A stretch of DNA of 64,000 nucleotides, taken from Nomia melanderi (Eukaryota; Arthropoda; Insecta; Hymenoptera; Halictidae). Shown here one piece after another: positions 11,053 through 23,400 of this stretch; position 1 is the first letter of the stretch; every line of letters starts with the position of its first letter. The translations under genes were made by a program, and so were the position numbers. The notes beneath the pieces are model-generated. The model searched no databases and was not told the DNA's origin. It saw nothing but the letters and a program-made list of their open reading frames with translations. The stretch covers positions 3,472,001-3,536,000 of the forward strand of contig NW_027475134.1 of NCBI RefSeq assembly GCF_051020985.1, in the 5' to 3' direction.

Positions 11053-14000
11053 TGATATCTCGGGTGCTATTACAGATAGCGCAATAAATCAAAGTGCATT
11101 ACCTGTAGGAGGCCCTGAGGCATGAATCTGTGCAGCGGGAACGACCTCGGACCACCAGGGGCCGAGAAAAGCACAGTCTCATGGGCCCGGACACTCAGGG
11201 TCAGTGAAAAATCCAATATATATCTGCTGATATCTCGGGTGCTATTACAGATAGCGCAATAAATCAAAGTGCATTGTCTGTAGGAGGCCCTGGCGCATGA
11301 ATCTGTGCAGCGGGAACGACCTCGGACCACCAGGGGCCGAGAAAAGCACAGTCTCATGGGGCCGGACACTCAGGGTCAGGGTAAAATCCAATATATATCT
11401 GGTGATATCTCGGGTGCTATTAGAGATAGCGCAATAAACCAAAGTGAATTATCTGCAGGAGGCCCTGACGCATGAATCTGTGCAGCGGGAACGACCTCGG
11501 ACCACCAGGGGCCGAAAAAACCACAGTCTCATGGGGCCGGTCACTCAGGGTCAGGGGAAAATCCAATATATATCTGGTGATATCTCGGGTGCTATTACAG
11601 ATAGCGCAATAAATCAAAGTGCATTGTCTGTAGGAGGCCCTGGCGCATGAATCTGTGCAGCGGGAACGTCCTCGGAACTCCAGGGGCCGAGACAACGACC
11701 GTCTCATGCGGCCGGACACTCAGGGTCAGGGGAAAATCCAATATATATCTGGTGATATCTCGGGTGCTATTACAGATAGCGCAATAAATCAAAGTTCATT
11801 GTCTGTAGGAGGCCCTGGCGCATGAATCTGTGTAACGGGAACGACCTCGGACCACCGGGGGCCGAGAAAACCACAGTCTCATGGGGCCGGACACTCAGGG
11901 TCAGGGGAAAATCCAATATAGATCTGGTGATATCTCGGGTGCTATTACAGATAGCGCAATAAATCAAAGTGAATTATCTGCAGGAGGCCCTGGCGCATGA
12001 ATCTGTTTAACGGGAACGACCTCGGGCCACCAGGGGCCGAGAAAACCACAGTCTCATGGGGCCGGACACTCAGGGTCAGGGGAAAATCCAATATAGATCT
12101 GGTGATATCTCGGGTGCTATTACAGGTAGCGCAATTAATCAAAGTGCATTACCTGTAGGAGGCCCTGGCGCATGAATCTGTGCAGCGGGAACGTCCTCGG
12201 ACCTCCAGGGGCCGAGACAACGACCGTCTCATGGGGCCGGACACTCAGGGTCAGGGTAAAATCCAATATATATCTGGTGATATCTCGGGTGCTATTACAG
12301 ATAGCGCAATAAATCAAAGTGCGTTGTCTGTAGGAGGCCCTGGCGCATGAATCTGTGCAGCGGGAACGACCTCGGACCACCAGGGGCCGAGAAAAGCACA
12401 GTCTCATGGGGCCGGACACTCAGGGTCAGGTTAAGATCCAATATATATCTGGTGATATCTCGGGTGCTATTAGAGATAGCGCAATAAACCAAAGTGAATT
12501 ATCTGCAGGAGGCCCTGGCGCATGAATCTGTGCAGCGGGAACGACCTCTGACCACCAGGGGCCGAAAAAACCACAGTCTCATTGGGCCGGTCACTCAGGG
12601 TCTGGGGAAAATCCAATATATATCTGGTGATATCTCGGGTGCTATTACAGATAGCGCAATAAATCAAAGTGCATTGTCTGTAGGAGGCCCTGGCGCATGA
12701 ATCTGTGCAACGGGAACGACCCCGGACCACCAGTGGCCGAGAAAACCACAGTCTCATGGGGCCGGACACTCAGGGTCAGGGGAAAATCCAATATATATCT
12801 GGTGATATCTCGGGTGCTATTAGAGATAGCGCAATAAACCAAAGTGCATTGTCTGTAGGAGGCCCTGGAGCATGAATCTGAGCAGCGGGAACGACCTCGG
12901 AACACCAGGGACCGAGAAAACCACCGTCTCATGGGGCCGGATACTCAGGGTCAGTGAAAAATCCAATATATATGTGGTGATATCTCGGGTGGTATTACAG
13001 ATAGCGCAATAAATCAAAGTGAATTATCTGCAGTAGGCCCTGGCGCATGAATCTGTGCAGCGGGAACGACCTCGGTCCACCAGGGGCCGAGAAAACCACA
13101 GTCTCATGGGGCCGGACACTCAGGGTCAGGGGAAAATCCAATATAGATCTGGTGATATCTCGGGTGCTATTACAGATAGCGCAATAAATCAAAGTGCATT
13201 ACCTGTAGGAGGCCCTGAGGCATGAATCTGTGCAGCGGGAACGACCTCGGACCACCAGGGGCCGAGAAAAGCACAGTCTCATGGGGCCGGACACTCAGGG
13301 TCAGGTTAAGATCCAATATATATCTGGTGATATCTCGGGTGCTATTAGAGATAGCGCAATAAACCAAAGTGAATTATCTGCAGGAGGCCCTGGCGCATGA
13401 ATCTGTGCAGCGGGAACGACCTCTGACCACCAGGGGCCGAAAAAACCACAGTCTCATTGGGCCGGTCACTCAGGGTCTGGGGAAAATCCAATATATATCT
13501 GGTGATATCTCGGGTGCTATTACAGATAGCGCAATAAATCAAAGTGCATTGTCTGTAGGAGGCCCTGGCGCATGAATCTGTGCAACGGGAACGACCCCGG
13601 ACCACCAGTGGCCGAGAAAACCACAGTCTCATGGGGCCGGACACTCAGGGTCAGGGGAAAATCCAATATATATCTGGTGATATCTCGGGTGCTATTAGAG
13701 ATAGCGCAATAAACCAAAGTGCATTGTCTGTAGGAGGCCCTGGCGCATGAATCTGAGCAGCGGGAACGACCTCGGAACACCAGGGACCGAGAAAACCACC
13801 GTCTCATGGGGCCGGATACTCAGGGTCAGTGAAAAATCCAATATATATGTGGTGATATCTCGGGTGGTATTACAGATAGCGCAATAAATCAAAGTGAATT
13901 ATCTGCAGTAGGCCCTGGCGCATGAATCTGTGCAGCGGGAACGACCTCTGACCACCAGGGGCCGTAAAAACCACAGTCTCATGGGGCCGGTCACTCAGGG

Positions 14001-15777
14001 TCAGGGGAAAATCCAATATATATCTGGTGATATCTCTGGTGCTATTACAGATAGCGCAATAAATCAAAGTGAATTATCTGCAGTAGGCCCTGGCGCATGA
14101 ATCTGTGCAGCGGGAACGACCTCGGTCCACCAGGGGCCGAGAAAACCACAGTCTCATGGGGCCGGACACTCAGGGTCAGGGGAAAATCCAATATAGATCT
14201 GGTGATATCTCGGGTGCTATTACAGATAGCGCAATAAATCAAAGTGCATTACCTGTAGGAGGCCCTGAGGCATGAATCTGTGCAGCGGGAACGACCTCGG
14301 ACCACCAGGGGCCGAGAAAAGCACAGTCTCATGGGCCCGGACACTCAGGGTCAGTGAAAAATCCAATATATATCTGCTGATATCTCGGGTGCTATTACAG
14401 ATAGCGCAATAAATCAAAGTGCATTGTCTGTAGGAGGCCCTGGCGCATGAATCTGTGCAGCGGGAACGACCTCGGACCACCAGGGGCCGAGAAAAGCACA
14501 GTCTCATGGGGCCGGACACTCAGGGTCAGGGTAAAATCCAATATATATCTGGTGATATCTCGGGTGCTATTAGAGATAGCGCAATAAACCAAAGTGAATT
14601 ATCTGCAGGAGGCCCTGACGCATGAATCTGTGCAGCGGGAACGACCTCGGACCACCAGGGGCCGAAAAAACCACAGTCTCATGGGGCCGGTAACTCAGGG
14701 TCAGGGGAAAATCCAATATATATCTGGTGATATCTCGGGTGCTATTACAGATAGCGCAATAAATCAAAGTGCATTGTCTGTAGGAGGCCCTGGCGCATGA
14801 ATCTGTGCAGCGGGAACGACCTCGGACCACCAGGGGCCGAGAAAACGACCGTCTCATGGGGCCGGTCACTCAGGGTCAGAGGAAAATCCAATGTATATCT
14901 GGTGATATCTCGGGTGCTATTACAGATAGCGCAATAAATCAAAGTGAATTATCTGCAGTAGGCCCTGGCGCATGAATCTGTGCAACGGGAACGACCTCGG
15001 ACCACCAGGGGCCGAGAAAACCACAGTCTCATGGGGCCGGACACTCAGGGTCAGGGGAAAATCCAATATAGATCTGGTGATATCTCGGGTGCTATTACAG
15101 ATAGCGCAATAAATCAAAGTGCATTACCTGTAGGAGGCCCTGGCGCATGAATCTGTGCAGCGGGAACGTCCTCGGAACTCCAGGGGCCGAGACAACGACC
15201 GTCTCATGCGGCCGGACACTCAGGGTCAGGGGAAAATCCAATATATATCTGGTGATATCTCGGGTGCTATTACAGATAGCGCAATAAATCAAAGTTCATT
15301 GTCTGTAGGAGGCCCTGGCGCATGAATCTGTGCAACGGGAACGACCTCGGACCACCGGGGGCCGAGAAAACCACAGTCTCATGGGGCCGGACACTCAGGG
15401 TCAGGGGAAAATCCAATATAGATCTGGTGATATCTCGGGTGCTATTACAGATAGCGCAATAAATCAAAGTGAATTATCTGCAGGAGGCCCTGGCGCATGA
15501 ATCTGTTTAACGGGAACGACCTCGGGCCACCAGGGGCCGAGAAAACCACAGTCTCATGGGGCCGGACACTCAGGGTCAGGGGAAAATCCAATATAGATCT
15601 GGTGATATCTCGGGTGCTATTACAGGTAGCGCAATTAATCAAAGTGCATTACCTGTAGGAGGCCCTGGCGCATGAATCTGTGCAGCGGGAACGTCCTCGG
15701 ACCTCCAGGGGCCGAGACAACGACCGTCTCATGGGGCCGGACACTCAGGGTCAGGGTAAAACCCAATATATATCTGG
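11053..15777 (+). repeat. 22-monomer HOR, copy 1, enlarged to 27 monomers
   Basis: The left part, 11,053-13,047, matches 15,778-17,772 at an offset of 4,725 bp. The right part, about 13,225-15,777, matches 17,075-19,627 at 3,850 bp. The difference, 875 bp, is exactly five monomers and equals the tandem 5-mer duplication inside this copy. Diagnostic units include GGCCCTGAGGCATG, GGTTAAGATCC, GCGTTGTCTG, CTCATTGGGCC, GGCCGTAAAAACC and TTTAACGGG. The corresponding length in copy 2 is 3,850 bp. Confidence 0.85.
12350..13947 (+). repeat. 875-bp (5-monomer) tandem duplication inside the HOR
   Basis: The ordered variants GGTTAAGATCC, ACCTCTGACC, CTCATTGGGCC, GGGTCTGGGG, CCCGGACCACCAGTGG, CTGAGCAGCGG and CGGGTGGTATTAC occur at about 12,420-13,020 and again at 13,295-13,895, offset 875 bp. 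Identity runs from about 12,350 to 13,072 and from 13,225 to 13,947. It then breaks where CTCGGTCCACC in the first meets CTCTGACCACC in the second. The second HOR copy has the segment only once. Confidence 0.85.
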
Positions 15778-18700
15778 TGATATCTCGGGTGCTATTACAG
15801 ATAGCGCAATAAATCAAAGTGCATTACCTGTAGGAGGCCCTGAGGCATGAATCTGTGCAGCGGGAACGACCTCGGACCACCAGGGGCCGAGAAAAGCACA
15901 GTCTCATGGGCCCGGACACTCAGGGTCAGTGAAAAATCCAATATATATCTGCTGATATCTCGGGTGCTATTACAGATAGCGCAATAAATCAAAGTGCATT
16001 GTCTGTAGGAGGCCCTGGCGCATGAATCTGTGCAGCGGGAACGACCTCGGACCACCAGGGGCCGAGAAAAGCACAGTCTCATGGGGCCGGACACTCAGGG
16101 TCAGGGTAAAATCCAATATATATCTGGTGATATCTCGGGTGCTATTAGAGATAGCGCAATAAACCAAAGTGAATTATCTGCAGGAGGCCCTGACGCATGA
16201 ATCTGTGCAGCGGGAACGACCTCGGACCACCAGGGGCCGAAAAAACCACAGTCTCATGGGGCCGGTCACTCAGGGTCAGGGGAAAATCCAATATATATCT
16301 GGTGATATCTCGGGTGCTATTACAGATAGCGCAATAAATCAAAGTGCATTGTCTGTAGGAGGCCCTGGCGCATGAATCTGTGCAGCGGGAACGTCCTCGG
16401 AACTCCAGGGGCCGAGACAACGACCGTCTCATGCGGCCGGACACTCAGGGTCAGGGGAAAATCCAATATATATCTGGTGATATCTCGGGTGCTATTACAG
16501 ATAGCGCAATAAATCAAAGTTCATTGTCTGTAGGAGGCCCTGGCGCATGAATCTGTGTAACGGGAACGACCTCGGACCACCGGGGGCCGAGAAAACCACA
16601 GTCTCATGGGGCCGGACACTCAGGGTCAGGGGAAAATCCAATATAGATCTGGTGATATCTCGGGTGCTATTACAGATAGCGCAATAAATCAAAGTGAATT
16701 ATCTGCAGGAGGCCCTGGCGCATGAATCTGTTTAACGGGAACGACCTCGGGCCACCAGGGGCCGAGAAAACCACAGTCTCATGGGGCCGGACACTCAGGG
16801 TCAGGGGAAAATCCAATATAGATCTGGTGATATCTCGGGTGCTATTACAGGTAGCGCAATTAATCAAAGTGCATTACCTGTAGGAGGCCCTGGCGCATGA
16901 ATCTGTGCAGCGGGAACGTCCTCGGACCTCCAGGGGCCGAGACAACGACCGTCTCATGGGGCCGGACACTCAGGGTCAGGGTAAAATCCAATATATATCT
17001 GGTGATATCTCGGGTGCTATTACAGATAGCGCAATAAATCAAAGTGCGTTGTCTGTAGGAGGCCCTGGCGCATGAATCTGTGCAGCGGGAACGACCTCGG
17101 ACCACCAGGGGCCGAGAAAAGCACAGTCTCATGGGGCCGGACACTCAGGGTCAGGTTAAGATCCAATATATATCTGGTGATATCTCGGGTGCTATTAGAG
17201 ATAGCGCAATAAACCAAAGTGAATTATCTGCAGGAGGCCCTGGCGCATGAATCTGTGCAGCGGGAACGACCTCTGACCACCAGGGGCCGAAAAAACCACA
17301 GTCTCATTGGGCCGGTCACTCAGGGTCTGGGGAAAATCCAATATATATCTGGTGATATCTCGGGTGCTATTACAGATAGCGCAATAAATCAAAGTGCATT
17401 GTCTGTAGGAGGCCCTGGCGCATGAATCTGTGCAACGGGAACGACCCCGGACCACCAGTGGCCGAGAAAACCACAGTCTCATGGGGCCGGACACTCAGGG
17501 TCAGGGGAAAATCCAATATATATCTGGTGATATCTCGGGTGCTATTAGAGATAGCGCAATAAACCAAAGTGCATTGTCTGTAGGAGGCCCTGGCGCATGA
17601 ATCTGTGCAGCGGGAACGACCTCGGAACACCAGGGACCGAGAAAACCACCGTCTCATGGGGCCGGATACTCAGGGTCAGTGAAAAATCCAATATATATGT
17701 GGTGATATCTCGGGTGGTATTACAGATAGCGCAATAAATCAAAGTGAATTATCTGCAGTAGGCCCTGGCGCATGAATCTGTGCAGCGGGAACGACCTCTG
17801 ACCACCAGGGGCCGTAAAAACCACAGTCTCATGGGGCCGGTCACTCAGGGTCAGGGGAAAATCCAATATATATCTGGTGATATCTCTGGTGCTATTACAG
17901 ATAGCGCAATAAATCAAAGTGAATTATCTGCAGTAGGCCCTGGCGCATGAATCTGTGCAGCGGGAACGACCTCGGTCCACCAGGGGCCGAGAAAACCACA
18001 GTCTCATGGGGCCGGACACTCAGGGTCAGGGGAAAATCCAATATAGATCTGGTGATATCTCGGGTGCTATTACAGATAGCGCAATAAGTCAAAGTGCATT
18101 ACCTGTAGGAGGCCCTGAGGCATGAATCTGTGCAGCGGGAACGACCTCGGACCACCAGGGGCCGAGAAAAGCACAGTCTCATGGGCCCGGACACTCAGGG
18201 TCAGTGAAAAATCCAATATATATCTGCTGATATCTCGGGTGCTATTACAGATAGCGCAATAAATCAAAGTGCATTGTCTGTAGGAGGCCCTGGCGCATGA
18301 ATCTGTGCAGCGGGAACGACCTCGGACCACCAGGGGCCGAGAAAAGCACAGTCTCATGGGGCCGGACACTCAGGGTCAGGGTAAAATCCAATATATATCT
18401 GGTGATATCTCGGGTGCTATTAGAGATAGCGCAATAAACCAAAGTGAATTATCTGCAGGAGGCCCTGACGCATGAATCTGTGCAGCGGGAACGACCTCGG
18501 ACCACCAGGGGCCGAAAAAACCACAGTCTCATGGGGCCGGTAACTCAGGGTCAGGGGAAAATCCAATATATATCTGGTGATATCTCGGGTGCTATTACAG
18601 ATAGCGCAATAAATCAAAGTGCATTGTCTGTAGGAGGCCCTGGCGCATGAATCTGTGCAGCGGGAACGACCTCGGACCACCAGGGGCCGAGAAAACGACC

Positions 18701-19627
18701 GTCTCATGGGGCCGGTCACTCAGGGTCAGAGGAAAATCCAATGTATATCTGGTGATATCTCGGGTGCTATTACAGATAGCGCAATAAATCAAAGTGAATT
18801 ATCTGCAGTAGGCCCTGGCGCATGAATCTGTGCAACGGGAACGACCTCGGACCACCAGGGGCCGAGAAAACCACAGTCTCATGGGGCCGGACACTCAGGG
18901 TCAGGGGAAAATCCAATATAGATCTGGTGATATCTCGGGTGCTATTACAGATAGCGCAATAAATCAAAGTGCATTACCTGTAGGAGGCCCTGGCGCATGA
19001 ATCTGTGCAGCGGGAACGTCCTCGGAACTCCAGGGGCCGAGACAACGACCGTCTCATGCGGCCGGACACTCAGGGTCAGGGGAAAATCCAATATATATCT
19101 GGTGATATCTCGGGTGCTATTACAGATAGCGCAATAAATCAAAGTTCATTGTCTGTAGGAGGCCCTGGCGCATGAATCTGTGCAACGGGAACGACCTCGG
19201 ACCACCGGGGGCCGAGAAAACCACAGTCTCATGGGGCCGGACACTCAGGGTCAGGGGAAAATCCAATATAGATCTGGTGATATCTCGGGTGCTATTACAG
19301 ATAGCGCAATAAATCAAAGTGAATTATCTGCAGGAGGCCCTGGCGCATGAATCTGTTTAACGGGAACGACCTCGGGCCACCAGGGGCCGAGAAAACCACA
19401 GTCTCATGGGGCCGGACACTCAGGGTCAGGGGAAAATCCAATATAGATCTGGTGATATCTCGGGTGCTATTACAGGTAGCGCAATTAATCAAAGTGCATT
19501 ACCTGTAGGAGGCCCTGGCGCATGAATCTGTGCAGCGGGAACGTCCTCGGACCTCCAGGGGCCGAGACAACGACCGTCTCATGGGGCCGGACACTCAGGG
19601 TCAGGGTAAAACCCAATATATATCTGG
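15778..19627 (+). repeat. 22-monomer HOR, copy 2 (3,850 bp)
   Basis: This block lies directly after copy 1 and repeats its variant order without the extra 5-mer. Copies are near identical, with differences such as GATATCTC to GAAATCTC at about 19,630 and CTGAGCAGC to CTGTGCAGC at about 17,605. The start is placed where GTAAAACCCAATATATAT at about 15,760 gives way to the GCATTACCTG / GGCCCTGAGGC unit seen at 11,100. Confidence 0.85.
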
Positions 19628-20400
19628 TGAAATCTCGGGTGCTATTACAGATAGCGCAATAAATCAAAGTGCGTTGTCTGTAGGAGGCCCTGGCGCATGA
19701 ATCTGTGCAGCGGGAACGACCTCGGACCACCAGGGGCCGAGAAAAGCACAGTCTCATGGGGCCGGACACTCAGGGTCAGGTTAAAATCCAATATATATCT
19801 GGTGATATCTCGGCTGCTATTAGAGATAGCGCAATAAACCAAAGTGAATTATCTGCAGGAGGCCCTGGCGCATGAATCTGTGCAGCGGGAACGACCTCTG
19901 ACCACCAGGGGCCGAAAAAACCATAGTCTCATTGGGCCGGTCACTCAGGGTCTGGGGAAAATCCAATATATATCTGGTGATATCTCGGGTGCTATTACAG
20001 ATAGCGCAATAAATCAAAGTGCATTGTCTGTAGGGGGCCCTGGCGCATGAATCTGTGCAACGGGAACGACCCCGGACCACCAGTGGCCGAGAAAACCACA
20101 GTCTCATGGGGCCGGACACTCAGGGTCAGGGGAAAATCCAATATATATCTGGTGATATCTCGGGTGCTATTAGAGATAGCGCAATAAACCAAAGTGCATT
20201 GTCTGTAGGAGGCCCTGGCGCATGAATCTGTGCAGCGGGAACGACCTCGGAACACCAGGGACCGAGAAAACCACCGTCTCATGGGGCCGGATACTCAGGG
20301 TCAGTGAAAAATCCAATATATATGTGGTGATATCTCGGGTGGTATTACAGATAGCGCAATAAATCAAAGTGAATTATCTGCAGTAGGCCCTGGCGCATGA
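19628..20400 (+). repeat. Partial third copy of the 22-mer HOR
   Basis: After copy 2, the variants GCGTTGTCTG, GGTTAAAATCC, ACCTCTGACC, CTCATTGGGCC, CCCGGACC with CAGTGGCC, and CGGGTGGTATTAC recur at an offset of 2,625 bp (15 monomers) from about 17,003-17,775. Matching stops near 20,400 because the GGCCGTAAAAACC unit is absent. So the third repeat starts part-way through the HOR and is cut short. Confidence 0.7.
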
Positions 20401-20499
20401 ATCTGTGCAGCGGGAACGACCTCGGACCACCAGGGGCCGAGAAAACCACAGTCTCATGGGGCCGGATACTCAGGGTCAGGGGAAAATCCAATATAGATC

Positions 20500-23400
20500 T
20501 GGTGATATCTCGGGTGCTATTACAGATAGCGCAATAAATCAAAGTGAATTATCTGCAGGAGGCCCTGTTGCATGAATCTGTGCAACGGGAACGACCTCGG
20601 GCCACCAGGGGCCGAGAAAACCACAGTCTCATGGGGCCGGACACTCAGGGTCAGGGGAAATTCCAATATATATCTGGTGATATCTCGGGTGCTATTAGAG
20701 ATAGCGCAATAAACCAAAGCGCATTGTCTGTAGGAGGCCCTGGCGCATGAATCTGTGCAGCGGGAACGACCTCGGACCACCAGGGGCCGAGAAAAGCACA
20801 GTCTCATGGGGCCGGACACTCAGGGTCAGGGTAAAATCCAATATATATCTGGTGATATCTCGGGTGCTATTAGAGATAGCACAATAAACCAAAGTGCATT
20901 GTCTGTAGGAGGCCCTGGCGCATGAATCTGTGCAGCGGGAACGACCTCGGACCACCAGGGGCCGAGAAAACAACCGTCTCATGGGGCCGGACACTCAGGG
21001 TCAGTGAAAAATACAATATATATCTGCTGATATCTCGGGTGCTATTACAGATAGCGCAATAAATCAAAGTGCATTCTCTGTAGGAGGCCCTGGCGCATGA
21101 ATCTGTGCAGCGGGAACGACCTCGGACCACCAGGGGCCGAGAAAACCACAGTCTCATGGGGCCGGACACTCAGGGTCAAGGGAAAATCCAATATATATCT
21201 GGTGATATCTCGGGTGCTATTAGAGGTAGCGCAATAAACCAAAGTGAATTATCTGCAGGAGGCCCTGGCGCATGAATCTGTGCAGCGGGAACGACCTCGG
21301 ACCACCAGGGGCCGAAAAAACCACAGTCTCATGGGGCCGGACACTCAGGGTCAGGGTAAAATCCAATATATATCTGGTGATATCTCTGGTGCTATTACAG
21401 ATAGCGCAATAAATCAAAGTGCATTGTCTGTAGGAGGCCCTGGCGCATGAATCTGTGCAGCGGGAACGACCTCGGACCACCAGGGGCCGAGAAAACGACC
21501 GTCTCATGGGGCCAGACACTCAGGGTCAGTGAAAAATCCATTATATATCTGCTGATATCTCGGGTGCTATTACAGATAGCGCAATAAATCAAAGTGCATT
21601 GTCTGTAGGAGGCCCTGGCGCATGAATCTGTGCAGCGGGAACGACCTCGGACCACCAGGGGCCGAGAAAACCACCGTCTCATGGGGCCGGACATTCAGGG
21701 TCAGTGAAAAATCCAATATATATGTGGTGATATCTCGGGTGCTATTATAGATAGCGCAATAAATCAAAGTGCATTGTCTGTAGGAGGCCCTGGCGCATGA
21801 ATCTGTGCAGCGGGAACGACCTCGGACCACCAGGGACCGAGAAAACCACCGTCTCATGGGGCCGGATACTCAGGGTCAGTGAAAAATCCAATATATATGT
21901 GGTGATATCTCGGGTGGTATTACAGATAGCGCAATAAATCAAAGTGAATTATCTGCAGTAGGCCCTGGCGCATGAATCTGTGCAGCGGGAACGACCTCGG
22001 ACCACCAGGGGCCGAGAAAACCACAGTCTCATGGGGCCGGATACTCAGGGTCAGGGGAAAATCCAATATAGATCTGGTGATATCTCGGGTGCTATTACAG
22101 ATAGCGCAATAAATCAAAGTGAATTATCTGCAGGAGGCCCTGGCGCATGAATCTGTGCAACGGGAACGACCTCGGGCCACCAGGGGCCGAGAAAACCACA
22201 GTCTCATGGGGCCGGACACTCAGGGTCAGGGGAAAATCCAATAAAGATCTGGTGATATCTCGGGTGCTATTACAGGTAGCGCAATATATCAAAGTGCATT
22301 ACCTGTAGGAGGCCCTGGCGCATGAATCTGTGCAGCGGGAACGTCCTCGGACCTCCAGGGGCCGAGACAACGACCGCCTCATGGGGCCGGACACTCAGGG
22401 TCAGGGTAAAATCCAATATATATCTGGTGATATCTCGGGTGCTATTACAGATAGCGCAATAAATCAAAGTGCATTGTCTGTAGGAGGCCCTGGCGCATGA
22501 ATCTGTGCAGCGGGAACGACCTCGGACCACCAGGGGCCGAGAAAACCACAGTCTCATGGGGCCGGACACTCAGGGTCAGGAGAAAACCCAATATATATCT
22601 GGTGATATCTCGGGTGCTATTAGAGATAGCGCAATAAACCAAAGTGCATTGTCTGTAGGAGGCCCTGGCGCATGAATCTGTGCAGCGGGAACGACCTCGG
22701 ACGACCAGGGGCCGAGAAAACCACAGTCTCATGGGGCCGGACACTCAGGGTCAGGGGAAAATCCAATATATATCTGGTGATATCTCGGCTGCTATTACCG
22801 ATAGCGCAATAAATCAAAGTGCATTGTCTGTAGGAGGCCCTGGCGCATGAATCTGTGTAGCGGGAACGACCTCGGACGACCAGGGGCCGAGAAAACCACA
22901 GTCTCATGGGGCCGGTCACTCAGGGTCAGGGGAAAATCCAATATATATCTGGTGATATCTCGGGTGCTATTAGAGATAGCGCAATACACCAAAGTGAATT
23001 ATCTGCAGGAGGCCCTGGCGCATGAATCTGTGCAGCGGGAACGACCTCGGAACACCAGGGACCGAGAAAACCACCGTCTCATGGGGCCGGACATTCAGGG
23101 TCAGTGAAAAATCCAATATATATGTGGTGATATCTCGGGTGCTATTACAGATAGCGCAATAAATCAAAGTGCATTGTCTGTAGGAGACCCTGGCGCATGA
23201 ACCTGTGCAGCGGGAACGACCTCGGACCACCAGGGGCCGAGAAAACGACCGTCCCATGGGGCCGGACGCTCAGGGTCAGTGAAAAATCCAATATATATCT
23301 GGTGATATCTCGGGTGCTATTAGAGATAGCGCAATAAACAAAAGTGAATTATCTGCAGGAGGCCCTGGCGCATGAATCTGTGCAACGGGAACGACCTCGG

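Larger units (their letters stand above)
7780..20500 (+). repeat. Zone 2: uniform 175-bp monomers with higher-order repeats
   Basis: Every unit here is exactly 175 bp and units differ by scattered substitutions. Recurrent types include units with AATATAGATCTGG (gaining a BglII site, AGATCT), GACAACGACC, GAAAAAACCACAG, GAAAAGCACAG, GCATTACCTG and TGCAGTAGGCCC. Blocks of several units recur at fixed offsets, for example about 8,270-9,150 with 10,720-11,600 at 2,450 bp, followed by the large 22-monomer HOR. Order and spacing of variants, not just similarity, show the duplications. Confidence 0.8.
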
